In this document: positions 19,977 through 27,706 of the stretch, piece after piece
Numbering within the stretch: position 1 is the first letter of the stretch
Layout of the letters: each line of letters begins with the position of its first letter
From: an uncultured Methanobrevibacter sp.
GTDB lineage: Archaea > Methanobacteriota > Methanobacteria > Methanobacteriales > Methanobacteriaceae
DNA: 64,000 nt
Direction of reading: 5' to 3'
Assembly: GCF_902788255.1 (NCBI RefSeq)
Contig: NZ_CADAJR010000013.1
Span: 1 to 64,000, forward strand
Program-made: the position numbers and the translations under genes
Notes under the pieces: model-generated
Databases searched by the model: none
What the model saw: only the letters and a program-made list of their open reading frames with translations
What the model was told of the DNA's origin: nothing

Positions 19977-21341
19977 TTATTTTTTGTATTTTTTTATTAA
20001 ACCCATACCCCAATCTGTCATTTCATCAGCTTTTTCCTGTGAGTCGGACTCTGAAAAGCATCTGAAAATCGGTTCTGTTCCTGATGGTCTGATGATTACC
20101 CAACCGTCATCCTTAAGGATTTTGACACCGTCTGTAAGGTCAAGTTCGAAATCGGTTGTGGTTTTAATCTCATCTGCAATGCTTTTCATTACAAATTCCT
20201 TTTCATCGTCCGGACATTCGATTTTCATCTTGCTTGCGTAATAGACAGGAAGTTCTGCTACAAGTTCTGATACCGGCTTTTTGGATTTTGCAACAATCTC
20301 AAGGATTTTGGCAACGGTCATGACTGCATCCCTTCCGTAAACGAAATCAGGGAAAATTAGTCCTCCGTTTTCTTCTCCACCAAACAGGCCGTCAGTGTCT
20401 TTCAGCTTACGTGCAACAAGAAGGTCTCCAACAGCGGTGGCTATTACCTCTCCGTTGTACTCCTCTGCAATGTCATAGATTGCCTGTGAGGTTGCAACTG
20501 TGGTCACAATGGTTCCTCCATTGTTTTCCTTAAGCATTTCGCGTTCGACAAGTGTGAATGTCTTGTCGCCCAAAACGAAGTTGCCTTTCTCGTCAATACA
20601 GATGGTTCTGTCTGCGTCCCCGTCGTGTGCAAGACCGATGTCTGCGCCCAATTCCTTAACGACGCTGATTAGCTCCTGGAGATTTTCCTCGATAGGTTCA
20701 GGGTTACGTCCAGGGAAGAAACCGTCTGCCTGTGAATTCAGGGTTGTCACTTCACAGCCCAATTTGCGTATGAGATAAGGGGCGGTAAAGCATCCTGCAC
20801 CTGATCCGCAGTCAACAACAACCTTCAGCTTTGCCTCACGGATTGCGTCTGTGTCGACCTTTGAGACTGCCTCGTCTACATATTCGTCAATAATCTTGTC
20901 GTTGTGATAGATTTCTCCGATTTCTGAAAACGGTACTCTGTCAGGTTCTTCGTCAAAGTACAGTCTTTCGATTTCAAGTTCCATATCGTCAGGTATTCCG
21001 ATACCGTCTTCATCTAAAAATTTAATTCCGTTATATTTTGGAGGATTGTGTGAAGCTGTAATCATTACTCCTCCATCATAATACTTGCGAACAGCATATT
21101 GCACGCCCGGTGTTGGCAGGATTCCTAAATCTACAACATCACAGCCGCTTGATAATAATCCTGCGATAACGGCATGCATCAGCATTGGGGAGGTTGTACG
21201 TGTATCTCCTCCAACAGCTACGGTTCCCTTGATTTGTGTACCGTAACATGCAGCAAGTCTTGATGCAAATTCTGGAGTTAAAACATCATTGGCGGTTCTT
21301 CTAACACCAAATGTTCCGAATAATCTTTTCTTATCAGACAT
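19977..21341 (-). CDS. glmM: Phosphoglucosamine mutase, copy 2
   Basis: The 454-residue protein belongs to the same phosphohexomutase family as the gene at 13,310, but opens with LFGTFGVRR, as in archaeal GlmM/PMM enzymes. Its phosphoserine loop TASHN has Ser97, the Mg loop is DGDADR, the sugar loop GGEENGG, and the end has RPSGTEP. GGEENGG against GGEPSG in the other copy suggests different substrate preference. Which of the two is the true GlmM is not decidable by eye. It is convergent with the ASCH-TPR gene. Confidence 0.88.
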   Translation of the reverse strand: MSDKKRLFGTFGVRRTANDVLTPEFASRLAACYGTQIKGTVAVGGDTRTTSPMLMHAVIAGLLSSGCDVVDLGILPTPGVQYAVRKYYDGGVMITASHNPPKYNGIKFLDEDGIGIPDDMELEIERLYFDEEPDRVPFSEIGEIYHNDKIIDEYVDEAVSKVDTDAIREAKLKVVVDCGSGAGCFTAPYLIRKLGCEVTTLNSQADGFFPGRNPEPIEENLQELISVVKELGADIGLAHDGDADRTICIDEKGNFVLGDKTFTLVEREMLKENNGGTIVTTVATSQAIYDIAEEYNGEVIATAVGDLLVARKLKDTDGLFGGEENGGLIFPDFVYGRDAVMTVAKILEIVAKSKKPVSELVAELPVYYASKMKIECPDDEKEFVMKSIADEIKTTTDFELDLTDGVKILKDDGWVIIRPSGTEPIFRCFSESDSQEKADEMTDWGMGLIKKYKK

Positions 21342-21404
21342 ATTAATAATTCCTTTAAGTTTATTATATTATACTTTTTGTTTTCCATAAATAAAAATAT
21401 AATG

Positions 21405-21803
21405 CTAACTGACTATTCTCAAACTGTCTCCCCTTGATAATATAAGCTCCATTTCGGAGTTGTACTGTGTGACGGTTCCGACTACCTGGACCTTGTGGTT
21501 TTTAAAGCTGTCAATGTCAAGGTTTTTAGATTCAATCTCGGCCACCTGACTTTCAAAGATGATTAATTGGATTTGCGCTTCACCGTCATTAACCGTTAAA
21601 AAGTAGCTGGTCTTGGAGCTTGACTGCGCCACATCGGTTATTACTCCCTTGATGGATACTTCCTCGTCTATCATTCCACGGTTTATGTCCTTTATATCAA
21701 CTTCCTTGACTTCAATTGTTGGAGTGAATGCTATAAGCCCGATCAGTCCAATGAGTGAAGTCACCAGTGCTATTTTAAGTAGTTTGTCGTCTGTAATTTC
21801 CAT
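21405..21803 (-). CDS. Membrane-anchored OB-fold protein
   Basis: The 132-residue protein has a single N-terminal hydrophobic segment (residues about 10-27) followed by a small beta-rich domain. The latter has the pattern of an OB fold (VSIKGVITDVAQSSSKTSYFLTVNDGEAQIQLIIFE...KVQVVGTVTQYNSEMELILSRGDSLRI), like tRNA_anti-type nucleic-acid binding domains. The membrane anchor suggests an extracytoplasmic or membrane-facing role, which is unusual for a nucleic acid binder. Function unknown. Stands alone between glmM copy 2 and DNA ligase. Confidence 0.7.
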   Translation of the reverse strand: MEITDDKLLKIALVTSLIGLIGLIAFTPTIEVKEVDIKDINRGMIDEEVSIKGVITDVAQSSSKTSYFLTVNDGEAQIQLIIFESQVAEIESKNLDIDSFKNHKVQVVGTVTQYNSEMELILSRGDSLRIVS

Positions 21804-22030
21804 GCTTTAAGGATTAATTTTTGATTTATAAATATGTTGAAGTTTTTTTGACTGCAATATTGATTTAGAGTTGTTATTTAATTGTAATATGCAAAAACTT
21901 AAAAAATCGGGAATGTCCGGTCATGGTGAATCCGTCAGCGACTTCAGAATATATGTAAGTTGTGATGGTTAGGATTGTGGGGTTTTTTAAAAGAAAAAAT
22001 AATGATGATTAATTTCTTAATCTCATTAAA

Positions 22031-23689
22031 TCAGTTTCCTGTATTGTACATTGAAATAAGTCTTTCAACAGTATCCGCATCCATCGGACTTTTGTCCTTA
22101 CGAATGTTTTTAACGACCGGGAACCTTAATGAGTATCCTGTCTCATATTCTGGGGATTCTACAATTTCGGAAAATGCAATCTCCAGAACTATTTTTGGCT
22201 CAACCTTGATTTCACGGCCTTTGGTTGAAATCTCAAGCTCCTTCATTCTGCCGGTCAGATACTCCAGTGTTGCATCGTCAAGACCTGTTCCGACAAGTGC
22301 AATGCTTTTGAAATCATCGTTTTCATCTCTTAATGCCACCAGGTATGATCCGACAAAGTCTCCCCTTTTTCCGATACCGTAGGTACCTCCAATAACAACC
22401 ATGTCCAGTGTTTCAGGTTCGGCCTTGTACTTGAGCATCTTCTTGCCTCTGAGTCCCGGGATATAAGGTGCTGTGCAGTCCTTGATCATGATTCCCTCAT
22501 GGCCCTCATTGATTGACCATTCGAAGAGTTCCTCGATTTCATTTATGTTGTCCTTGCTGGCCATCTTCATTGTACTCAGGTTCATCTCATCAACTGAGGT
22601 GTCGACGAAGCTTTCCAATGTTTCACGTCTCACTTTTAAAGGTTCATCTATCATTGGAACCTTATAATACATCACATCAAAAAGATAGACTTTTAAAGGC
22701 ACATTCTCCATTGCCTCTTCCACGTTATGTTTTCTTCTGACCCTGTGAAGGACATTCTGGAAAGGCAGAGGCTTGCCGTCACGTGTGGCTATCACTTCAC
22801 CTTCCACAATATAGTCTTCATGTGGGAGGTGTTCATTGAACAGTTCAACGATTTCAGGCAGTGCATGGGTGATGTTTTCCAGTCTGCGGGTGAAAATCTT
22901 GATTTCATCACCGTTTCTGTGAACCTGCAGTCTGATACCGTCATATTTTGTATCACATACTGCACATCCCATCTCCGGTATGATTTCATCCAGAGGCGGT
23001 GCCAGCTGTGCAAGCATAGGCTTTACAGGGGTTCCAGGTGTCAGGTTTAGTTTGGAAAGACCCTCTTCACCTTCCTCCTTGGCGGTTCTTGCAACAACTG
23101 AAAAGTCGTTTGTGAGCATCTGTGCCCTTTCGACGATTGCCTTGTCGATATTGAACGCCTGAGCTATTGCATCACGGACAACACCGTCACCTACACCGAT
23201 TCTCAACTCTTCAGTGATTGTACGTGTCAGGTATTTGGCTTCTGTTGCGCTTGCCTGGCTTAACAGTTCCAGGATAACTGCAATCTTACGGTTTGTTGAC
23301 CTTGAACCTGAAATCTGTGACAATTTTCGAAGGCTGTTGAATACAAAGTCGATTGTCAGAGGCTGTGAGAAGAATGTCATCTGGGACTTTTTGGCATACA
23401 GCTTGATGCATGCAAGACCGATGTCTCCCTCGTCACGGACTGCATCCTCAACGGCATCCTGTGTTGTTCCGACAGCTTCTGCAACTGCCCTTTCAACCAG
23501 TTTTCCTCCGATACCGATTTCCTCTGAGCTCCATGCCGGAAAGACAGTACCTAAAATCAGGAGGCCCACCTTTTCGATGGTGTCTGAATCAAGAGTCTTT
23601 AGGTAGTTTGAGATGATTTCGGTCTTTTCAAGCCTTTTTGTGGTTGCCTCAAGAGCAGAGTAGACATCCACAAGTTCCTGATATTTCAT
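22031..23689 (-). CDS. lig: ATP-dependent DNA ligase
   Basis: This is the replicative archaeal DNA ligase, which seals nicks through an enzyme-AMP intermediate. The catalytic lysine is Lys248 in CDTKYDGIRLQ. An N-terminal DNA-binding domain (residues 1-215) and a C-terminal OB domain with IVLEIAF (motif V region) complete the 552-residue protein, typical of archaea. The start at 23,689 overlaps the thiC stop (TAATG), so I prefer it over an in-frame ATG 18 codons upstream that lies inside thiC. Translational coupling to thiC is implied; the metabolic link is not obvious. Confidence 0.94.
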   Translation of the reverse strand: MKYQELVDVYSALEATTKRLEKTEIISNYLKTLDSDTIEKVGLLILGTVFPAWSSEEIGIGGKLVERAVAEAVGTTQDAVEDAVRDEGDIGLACIKLYAKKSQMTFFSQPLTIDFVFNSLRKLSQISGSRSTNRKIAVILELLSQASATEAKYLTRTITEELRIGVGDGVVRDAIAQAFNIDKAIVERAQMLTNDFSVVARTAKEEGEEGLSKLNLTPGTPVKPMLAQLAPPLDEIIPEMGCAVCDTKYDGIRLQVHRNGDEIKIFTRRLENITHALPEIVELFNEHLPHEDYIVEGEVIATRDGKPLPFQNVLHRVRRKHNVEEAMENVPLKVYLFDVMYYKVPMIDEPLKVRRETLESFVDTSVDEMNLSTMKMASKDNINEIEELFEWSINEGHEGIMIKDCTAPYIPGLRGKKMLKYKAEPETLDMVVIGGTYGIGKRGDFVGSYLVALRDENDDFKSIALVGTGLDDATLEYLTGRMKELEISTKGREIKVEPKIVLEIAFSEIVESPEYETGYSLRFPVVKNIRKDKSPMDADTVERLISMYNTGN

Positions 23690-24963
23690 TAGAAGTCTCC
23701 TTTGGCTATTTTTACTGCGCAGTATTCTCCGCACATTGCACACATTTCGTCATCATCAAGTTCGCATTTGTCACGGTATTTTCTTGGTTTGGATTTGTCC
23801 AGTGCCAGGTTGAACTGTTCCTCCCAGTCAAAGTTCTTTCTTGCACGGGCCATTGCGCGCTCCCTTTCCCATGCCTGAGGAAGACCTTTTGCAACGTCTG
23901 CGGCTTCGGCTGCAATCTTTGATGCAACAACTCCTTCCTTCACGTCTTCCAAGCTAGGAAGTGATAGGTGTTCTGCAGGGGTTACATAACACAGGAAGCT
24001 TGCGCCTGCAGTTGCGGCTATTGCCCCTCCTATCGCTCCGGTAATGTGGTCATAACCCGGCGCAAGGTCGGTCACGAGAGGTCCGAGTACATAGAATGGT
24101 GCTCCGTGACATATTGTCTTTTGTATTTCCATATTTGCCTTGATCTGGTTTAATGGCATGTGTCCCGGACCTTCAACCATTACCTGGACGTTGGCATCCT
24201 GTGCCCTTTTTACAAGACCTCCGAGATTTACCAGTTCCTGTATTTGAGGGATATCGCTTGCATCTGCCAGGCAACCCGGTCTGAGGCCGTCACCCAGTGA
24301 TAGTGTAATGTCGTATTCATAGGACAGTTCAAGTAGATAATCGTAGTTTTCATACAATGGGTTTTCCATTCCGTTGTGGTTGATCCATGAAGCCATGAAT
24401 GTTCCTCCACGGCTCACGATTCCCATCATACGATTCTGTGATTTTAGTTTTTCAACAATGTCCCTGGTTATTCCGCAGTGGAGTGTCATGAAATCCACAC
24501 CTTCCTTTGCCTGGTTTTCGATTGCCTTGAAGATGTCGTCAGGGTCCATGTCTATGATTTCCTTGTCTTTTGCTAGAGTTACAACGCCGGCTTCATATAT
24601 AGGCACTGTACCGATACACAAATCAACTGCATCCATAATCTTTTTTCTGAAGAGTTTCAGGTCTGAACCGGTTGACAAATCCATCAGTGCGTCTGCACCG
24701 TATTCCTGTGCAAGACGTGCCTTGTCGACTTCCAAATCCAAGTCATCAATCTTTGATGATGATCCTATGTTGGCGTTGACCTTGGTTGTAAGGCCCTCTC
24801 CTATACCGCAAGGTTTTGAGTGTCCGTTAACGTTTTTAGGAATTACGACTTTTCCACTATCAATAAGTTTAACAAGTTTATTTACATCAATGTTTTCTTT
24901 TTCGGCAACATATTCCATTTCTGGAGTGATGTTGCCCTTTTGTGCTTCACTTTTTTGAGTCAA
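23689..24963 (-). CDS. thiC: Phosphomethylpyrimidine synthase
   Basis: ThiC is a radical SAM enzyme turning aminoimidazole ribotide into HMP-phosphate for thiamine. The 424-residue sequence has VEGPGHMPLNQIKANM, YVLGPLVTDLAPGYDHITGAIGGA and the C-terminal [4Fe-4S] motif CAMCGEYC. The reading frame begins with TTG (MTQKSEA...), with GAGGGAT 7 bases upstream. No in-frame ATG gives a better match, and Methanothermobacter ThiC starts in the same way as far as I recall. I see no THI-box (TPP riboswitch) upstream. The next gene, DNA ligase, overlaps its stop. Confidence 0.93.
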   Translation of the reverse strand: MTQKSEAQKGNITPEMEYVAEKENIDVNKLVKLIDSGKVVIPKNVNGHSKPCGIGEGLTTKVNANIGSSSKIDDLDLEVDKARLAQEYGADALMDLSTGSDLKLFRKKIMDAVDLCIGTVPIYEAGVVTLAKDKEIIDMDPDDIFKAIENQAKEGVDFMTLHCGITRDIVEKLKSQNRMMGIVSRGGTFMASWINHNGMENPLYENYDYLLELSYEYDITLSLGDGLRPGCLADASDIPQIQELVNLGGLVKRAQDANVQVMVEGPGHMPLNQIKANMEIQKTICHGAPFYVLGPLVTDLAPGYDHITGAIGGAIAATAGASFLCYVTPAEHLSLPSLEDVKEGVVASKIAAEAADVAKGLPQAWERERAMARARKNFDWEEQFNLALDKSKPRKYRDKCELDDDEMCAMCGEYCAVKIAKGDF

Positions 24964-24984
24964 ATTTATCCCTCATGTTGACTA

Positions 24985-25017
24985 ATCATTAATAAATCTG
25001 TTCCTCTTAATATATAG
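24985..25017 (-). promoter_or_regulatory. thiC promoter (TATA box)
   Basis: On the minus strand CTATATATT (25,009-25,017) lies about 50 bases before the TTG start, giving a leader of about 20 bases that includes the GAGGG ribosome-binding site. Confidence 0.55.
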
Positions 25018-25316
25018 AAGTTTTTCTTGTATATTATCTGTTGAAAAATCGGCTATTTTTTTAGTTTCAATTGTAAATACTTTTTATTTTTTATTTTACT
25101 TTATTTTAAATCTAAAAAAATTAATTTAATTATAAAATTGCTTTTGGTTTATAAAATTGATGTTATTTAAAACTTAATAATTTAAATAGGGCTAAAATTT
25201 AATATTATTTCACTCAATCACCATTTTTTGGAAAATTTTCAAAACTTTTTTTTTGCAATGATGGGTGATGAAGATATTGGCGAATTTTCTTCATCTTGAA
25301 ATTGAGGTGATGATTA
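25018..25316. other. AT-rich spacer with possible promoter and attenuator-like hairpin
   Basis: This stretch upstream of the micropeptide has no long frame. On the plus strand it holds a TATA-like AATAATTTAAATA near 25,175-25,188, a short palindrome TTGGAAAATTTTCAA near 25,228-25,242 followed by nine Ts (terminator-like), and an 8-bp stem GATGAAGA / TCTTCATC near 25,267-25,296 just before the GAGGTGAT ribosome-binding site. The arrangement could be a leader with an attenuator; this is inference. Confidence 0.35.
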
Positions 25317-25394
25317 ATGGACAAAATAAAAGTGATTTTAATAATCCTTGAGATTATCAAATTCATTTTGTCCGTTGTCTGTATCTTTAGATAG
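25317..25394 (+). CDS. Candidate hydrophobic micropeptide (25 aa)
   Basis: A short frame beginning MDKIKVILIILEI encodes 25 residues: a charged start, one stretch of about 19 mostly hydrophobic residues, and an arginine at the end. It is preceded by a good GAGGTGAT ribosome-binding site (25,303-25,310), 6 bases before the ATG. The size and layout resemble type I toxin peptides (Fst/Ldr-like) or other single-pass micropeptides, but no sequence family is recognised. It is isolated, and followed by a series of hairpins. A chance frame with a chance ribosome-binding site is the main alternative. Confidence 0.4.
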   Translation: MDKIKVILIILEIIKFILSVVCIFR

Positions 25395-25421
25395 ATTATC
25401 TATAGATTAAATTGTTGAATT

Positions 25422-25759
25422 AAAGAGGAGTTTTTGACGGTTATAAGGTTTTGCAGCTGGAAGTTTTCCTATAATTCCCCTTCTCTTTGTATATTGTTTT
25501 AAATGGTACACTTAATCATAAATTATAAATATGTTTAATGAAATACCTAAAAATAGCAAAGATTTAATCTTCGCTATAAACTGTTGAATGAAAAATCATT
25601 TCTCAGTTTCAAACCGTTATTGCAAATGGTCTAAAAAATTCGCATGGTTTATGGGCGGCAGTTCATAAACTATTTTTAGACTTACTATTTTTGACAAATC
25701 TTTTTTTATCTAATGATGCAAGAATACCATGACCTCTTCAAGGTCGTGGATGAATTGCA
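25422..25759. ncRNA. Hairpin-rich segment, candidate structured RNA
   Basis: Five inverted repeats lie one after another: 25,422-25,488 (AAAGAG / CTCTTT outer, TTATAAGG / CCTATAA inner), 25,553-25,577 (ATAGCAAAGA / TCTTCGCTAT, one mismatch), 25,578-25,609 (AAACTG / CAGTTT around ATGA / TCAT), 25,629-25,681 (GTCTAAAAA / TTTTTAGAC around GTTTATG / CATAAAC) and 25,717-25,759 (TGCAA / TTGCA around CCATGACCT / AGGTCGTGG). I see no long reading frame. The strand cannot be decided. The intron at 25,775 lies right beside the last hairpin. It may be an RNA gene or decayed DNA. Confidence 0.4.
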
Positions 25760-25815
25760 TTAAATGAGGGGGGAGTTAGATAGGATTGGATGATTACTCA
25801 TCCGCACCCTCTTGA

Positions 25816-25849
25816 GAACCGTACGTGTCTCTTTCAAGACATACGGCTC
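25816..25849 (-). ncRNA. Group II intron domain V
   Basis: This 34-nt hairpin is the catalytic core of the intron: it has the AGC triad, a GAAA tetraloop and the two-base bulge before the 3' arm. All conserved positions that I can check are intact, so the ribozyme may still be active if helped by a maturase in trans. Confidence 0.88.
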
Positions 25850-26007
25850 AAATAGACATTTATCTGAAAATCTTCGCTTTCAGCACGAAATATCCTAAAT
25901 CTTTGCTTATTTACATACTTATAAGTCTTCTTCCAGTCGGTATCAGACCATATAGTATCGTATGATGTTGTGGACTCTAAAACAGTACTGTTTTGAGCAT
26001 AACTCAT
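25834..26007 (-). pseudogene. Remnant of group II intron reverse transcriptase/maturase
   Basis: A 57-codon frame begins at an ATG preceded by GGTGAT inside intron domain IV. Its residues 20-45 (WSDTDWKKTYKYVNKQRF, RIFRAESE) look like the N-terminal RT-0 region of group II intron reverse transcriptases, with the W...V...RI..A pattern. The similarity ends at residue 45, and the frame runs straight into domain V. The fingers/palm with YADD, the maturase X domain and any endonuclease are all missing, so a deletion removed over 90% of a normal protein. The product cannot be a reverse transcriptase. Confidence 0.7.
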
Positions 26008-26706
26008 CTTTTATCACCATCCTTTTAACAAACAAACATTAATAGTTTTATTTACATGTTGTCTACTCTTTGAAAGTCAGCCATGTTTCCATGCCTGCCA
26101 CAGAGGGGCAGGTATCCGTTCACAGTTAATAATTTCCCTGTTTTCCTGCTATCTTTCGATTATAACGGCTTTTGCTTTCTTCAAAATCCTCTACCATCTG
26201 AAGAATTCCACTTCGTTCGCAGTCCGCTTACCTAGAATAGACATTTTTCTAGGACTTCAAATGGCTTACCGGGTTAATCTCCCATCAGATACGAATAAGG
26301 TAAGGTCCAAACTTTACACCGGCAATTCTGCGGGTTGTGCATTATAAGTATTAGTATAGTACTTATTTCCTAATTGCAATCGATAGTAGCACTCATTATA
26401 GTGCTTTGTATCCTACCTATCGGCATTTGTCACGATGCTTGCATTCGTTCACTTTAATTAACCATTCTTATTCTTCCTCTAGCCCTGATGACACTGGATA
26501 CTAGTGTTTCATTAGACATTTTGCTCATGCAACTTCCTAGACTCGTTACCAAGCCAGGAATTTCACAGGAGGAAATCCCAACACAACAGGGATTAAAACA
26601 ACTTCATGTAAGAAGTGTTTCACTGATACAAAGTAGGGAAAAAGGAGACCCTATCCCGTCGCACATACTTTTCAAATGCTCTCTCTTTAAATTTAAATAG
26701 TATTGT

Positions 26707-26844
26707 AATTAAATTATATTATAACAATCATAAATGGTTGTTAAACCGATGGTTCCGCGGGGAAATAAAACTCTAGGAATCCTCACCTTCTATAAGGTGA
26801 GGTTGTTCAATATAATCTTCTTAAATTATCATGATGGTGGTTAT
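26707..26844 (+). promoter_or_regulatory. Promoter and structured leader of marker 8 gene
   Basis: TTATATTATAA near 26,714-26,723 is a TATA box about 120 bases before the start codon, so the transcript should have a leader of roughly 100 bases. In it lie a GC-rich block near 26,750-26,765 (GGTTCC...GGAATC pairing) and a perfect 9-bp hairpin CCTCACCTT-CTAT-AAGGTGAGG at 26,781-26,802. No known riboswitch is recognised. Confidence 0.45.
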
Positions 26845-27699
26845 ATGGTAGAAGATAAACATGTCATTGAAACATTAGGAAAAGTTAGAGTGGTAATTGA
26901 AAACGGACAGATAACCGAAGTCGGCTCCTCCGAGATGAAATACTGTCCAATGTTTCACGCAATGCATAAGGTCGATGAGCTGAACGAGGAATTCATCCGC
27001 AAAAACATACAGTTCAGGATAGATGACTTCGGAATGTGCACTCCTCAAAGGGTAATCGAAATGGATGACCTGGTGACCGTCGGAATATCCGAAATCCTGA
27101 AAACCAATATGGAAAAGGGAAACATTGACTGTGTTGTGGGAGCATGTGACGGTGCCGGAACACTGATAATGACCAATCCTCGTGTGGTTCAGGGGGTAGG
27201 TGGAAGAGTTTCAGGTCTTGTAAGCACCACTCCAATACCAGAAGTCATAAAAGGGCTTGAGGAAAAGGACTGCATAATATTGGATCCGGAAACTGCAGAG
27301 CTGAACCAGCTTGAAGGATTAAAGATAGCGCTTGATAGGGGATACAAGAATATTGCGATAACAATCCTTCCATGTGAAATGATTGAGGAAATCAGGAATT
27401 ATCCGGTCGATGACGATGTCAATGTCTACATATTCGTGGCACACACAACCGGTGCAACAGCCGAAGAGGTTGAAATGATGTTTGAAAATGCGGATATTGT
27501 TACCGCATGCGCTTCAAAGGCCATTGACGAATATGCGGATGAACACAAGCCATACTACTATGGAGTGAAGGTTCCGATTTTCTGTGCAAGCGATGACGGA
27601 AGAAGAATGCTTGATGTGCGTCTTGAAAAAATAGGCAAGCCGTTGACTACCAATGAATATCCAAGAAACAAGGATGATGCACCGCATAAACTGCTGTGA
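26845..27699 (+). CDS. Methanogenesis marker protein 8
   Basis: The 284-residue protein matches the DUF2099/TIGR03275 family, which is found almost only in methanogens. It has conserved blocks such as YCPMFHAMH, RIDDFGMCTPQR, CDGAGTLIMTNPRVVQGVGGRVSGL and TTPIPEVI. Several conserved cysteines (CP, MCT, ACDGAG, LPCEM) suggest metal or cluster binding. A role in methanogenesis or methyl-CoM reductase maturation is inferred from phyletic pattern only. I start at 26,845 rather than an in-frame ATG 37 codons upstream, since the extra residues fall in the structured leader and do not fit the family. Confidence 0.87.
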   Translation: MVEDKHVIETLGKVRVVIENGQITEVGSSEMKYCPMFHAMHKVDELNEEFIRKNIQFRIDDFGMCTPQRVIEMDDLVTVGISEILKTNMEKGNIDCVVGACDGAGTLIMTNPRVVQGVGGRVSGLVSTTPIPEVIKGLEEKDCIILDPETAELNQLEGLKIALDRGYKNIAITILPCEMIEEIRNYPVDDDVNVYIFVAHTTGATAEEVEMMFENADIVTACASKAIDEYADEHKPYYYGVKVPIFCASDDGRRMLDVRLEKIGKPLTTNEYPRNKDDAPHKLL

Positions 27700-27706
27700 T
27701 GATAAA

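Larger units (their letters stand above)
25775..26664 (-). mobile_element. Group II intron with deleted reverse transcriptase
   Basis: On the minus strand the element starts with the group II 5' consensus GTGCGAC at 26,664 and ends near 25,775 with the AY-type end CTAAC. Near the 3' end is a canonical 34-nt domain V (25,816-25,849): GAGCCGTATG, a GAAA tetraloop and CACGTACGGTTC, with the AGC catalytic triad. A domain VI hairpin GGATGA-GTAA-TCATCC follows, then CCTATCTAAC with a candidate branch A. A hairpin at 26,344-26,366 shows ATACT in its loop, complementary to AGTAT, the last five bases of the 5' exon (candidate EBS1/IBS1). The intron-encoded protein is reduced to an N-terminal stub. The 3' boundary is approximate. 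Confidence 0.85.

Noticed and set aside
21888-21971. 27-codon frame between the OB-fold gene and DNA ligase end
   Set aside because: No ribosome-binding site, no similarity seen; likely chance.
24964-25200. TPP riboswitch before thiC
   Set aside because: I looked for the CUGAGA and GGAUAAUGCCAGCG-type THI-box parts on the minus strand and found none; the mapped TATA leaves a leader of about 20 bases.
25711-25761. 16-codon frames on both strands over the last hairpin (25,717-25,759)
   Set aside because: Too short, no ribosome-binding site; explained by the inverted repeat.
26488-26700. 70-codon plus-strand frame inside the group II intron
   Set aside because: It lies antisense to ribozyme domain I and includes the intron 5' end; no ribosome-binding site and no recognisable domain.
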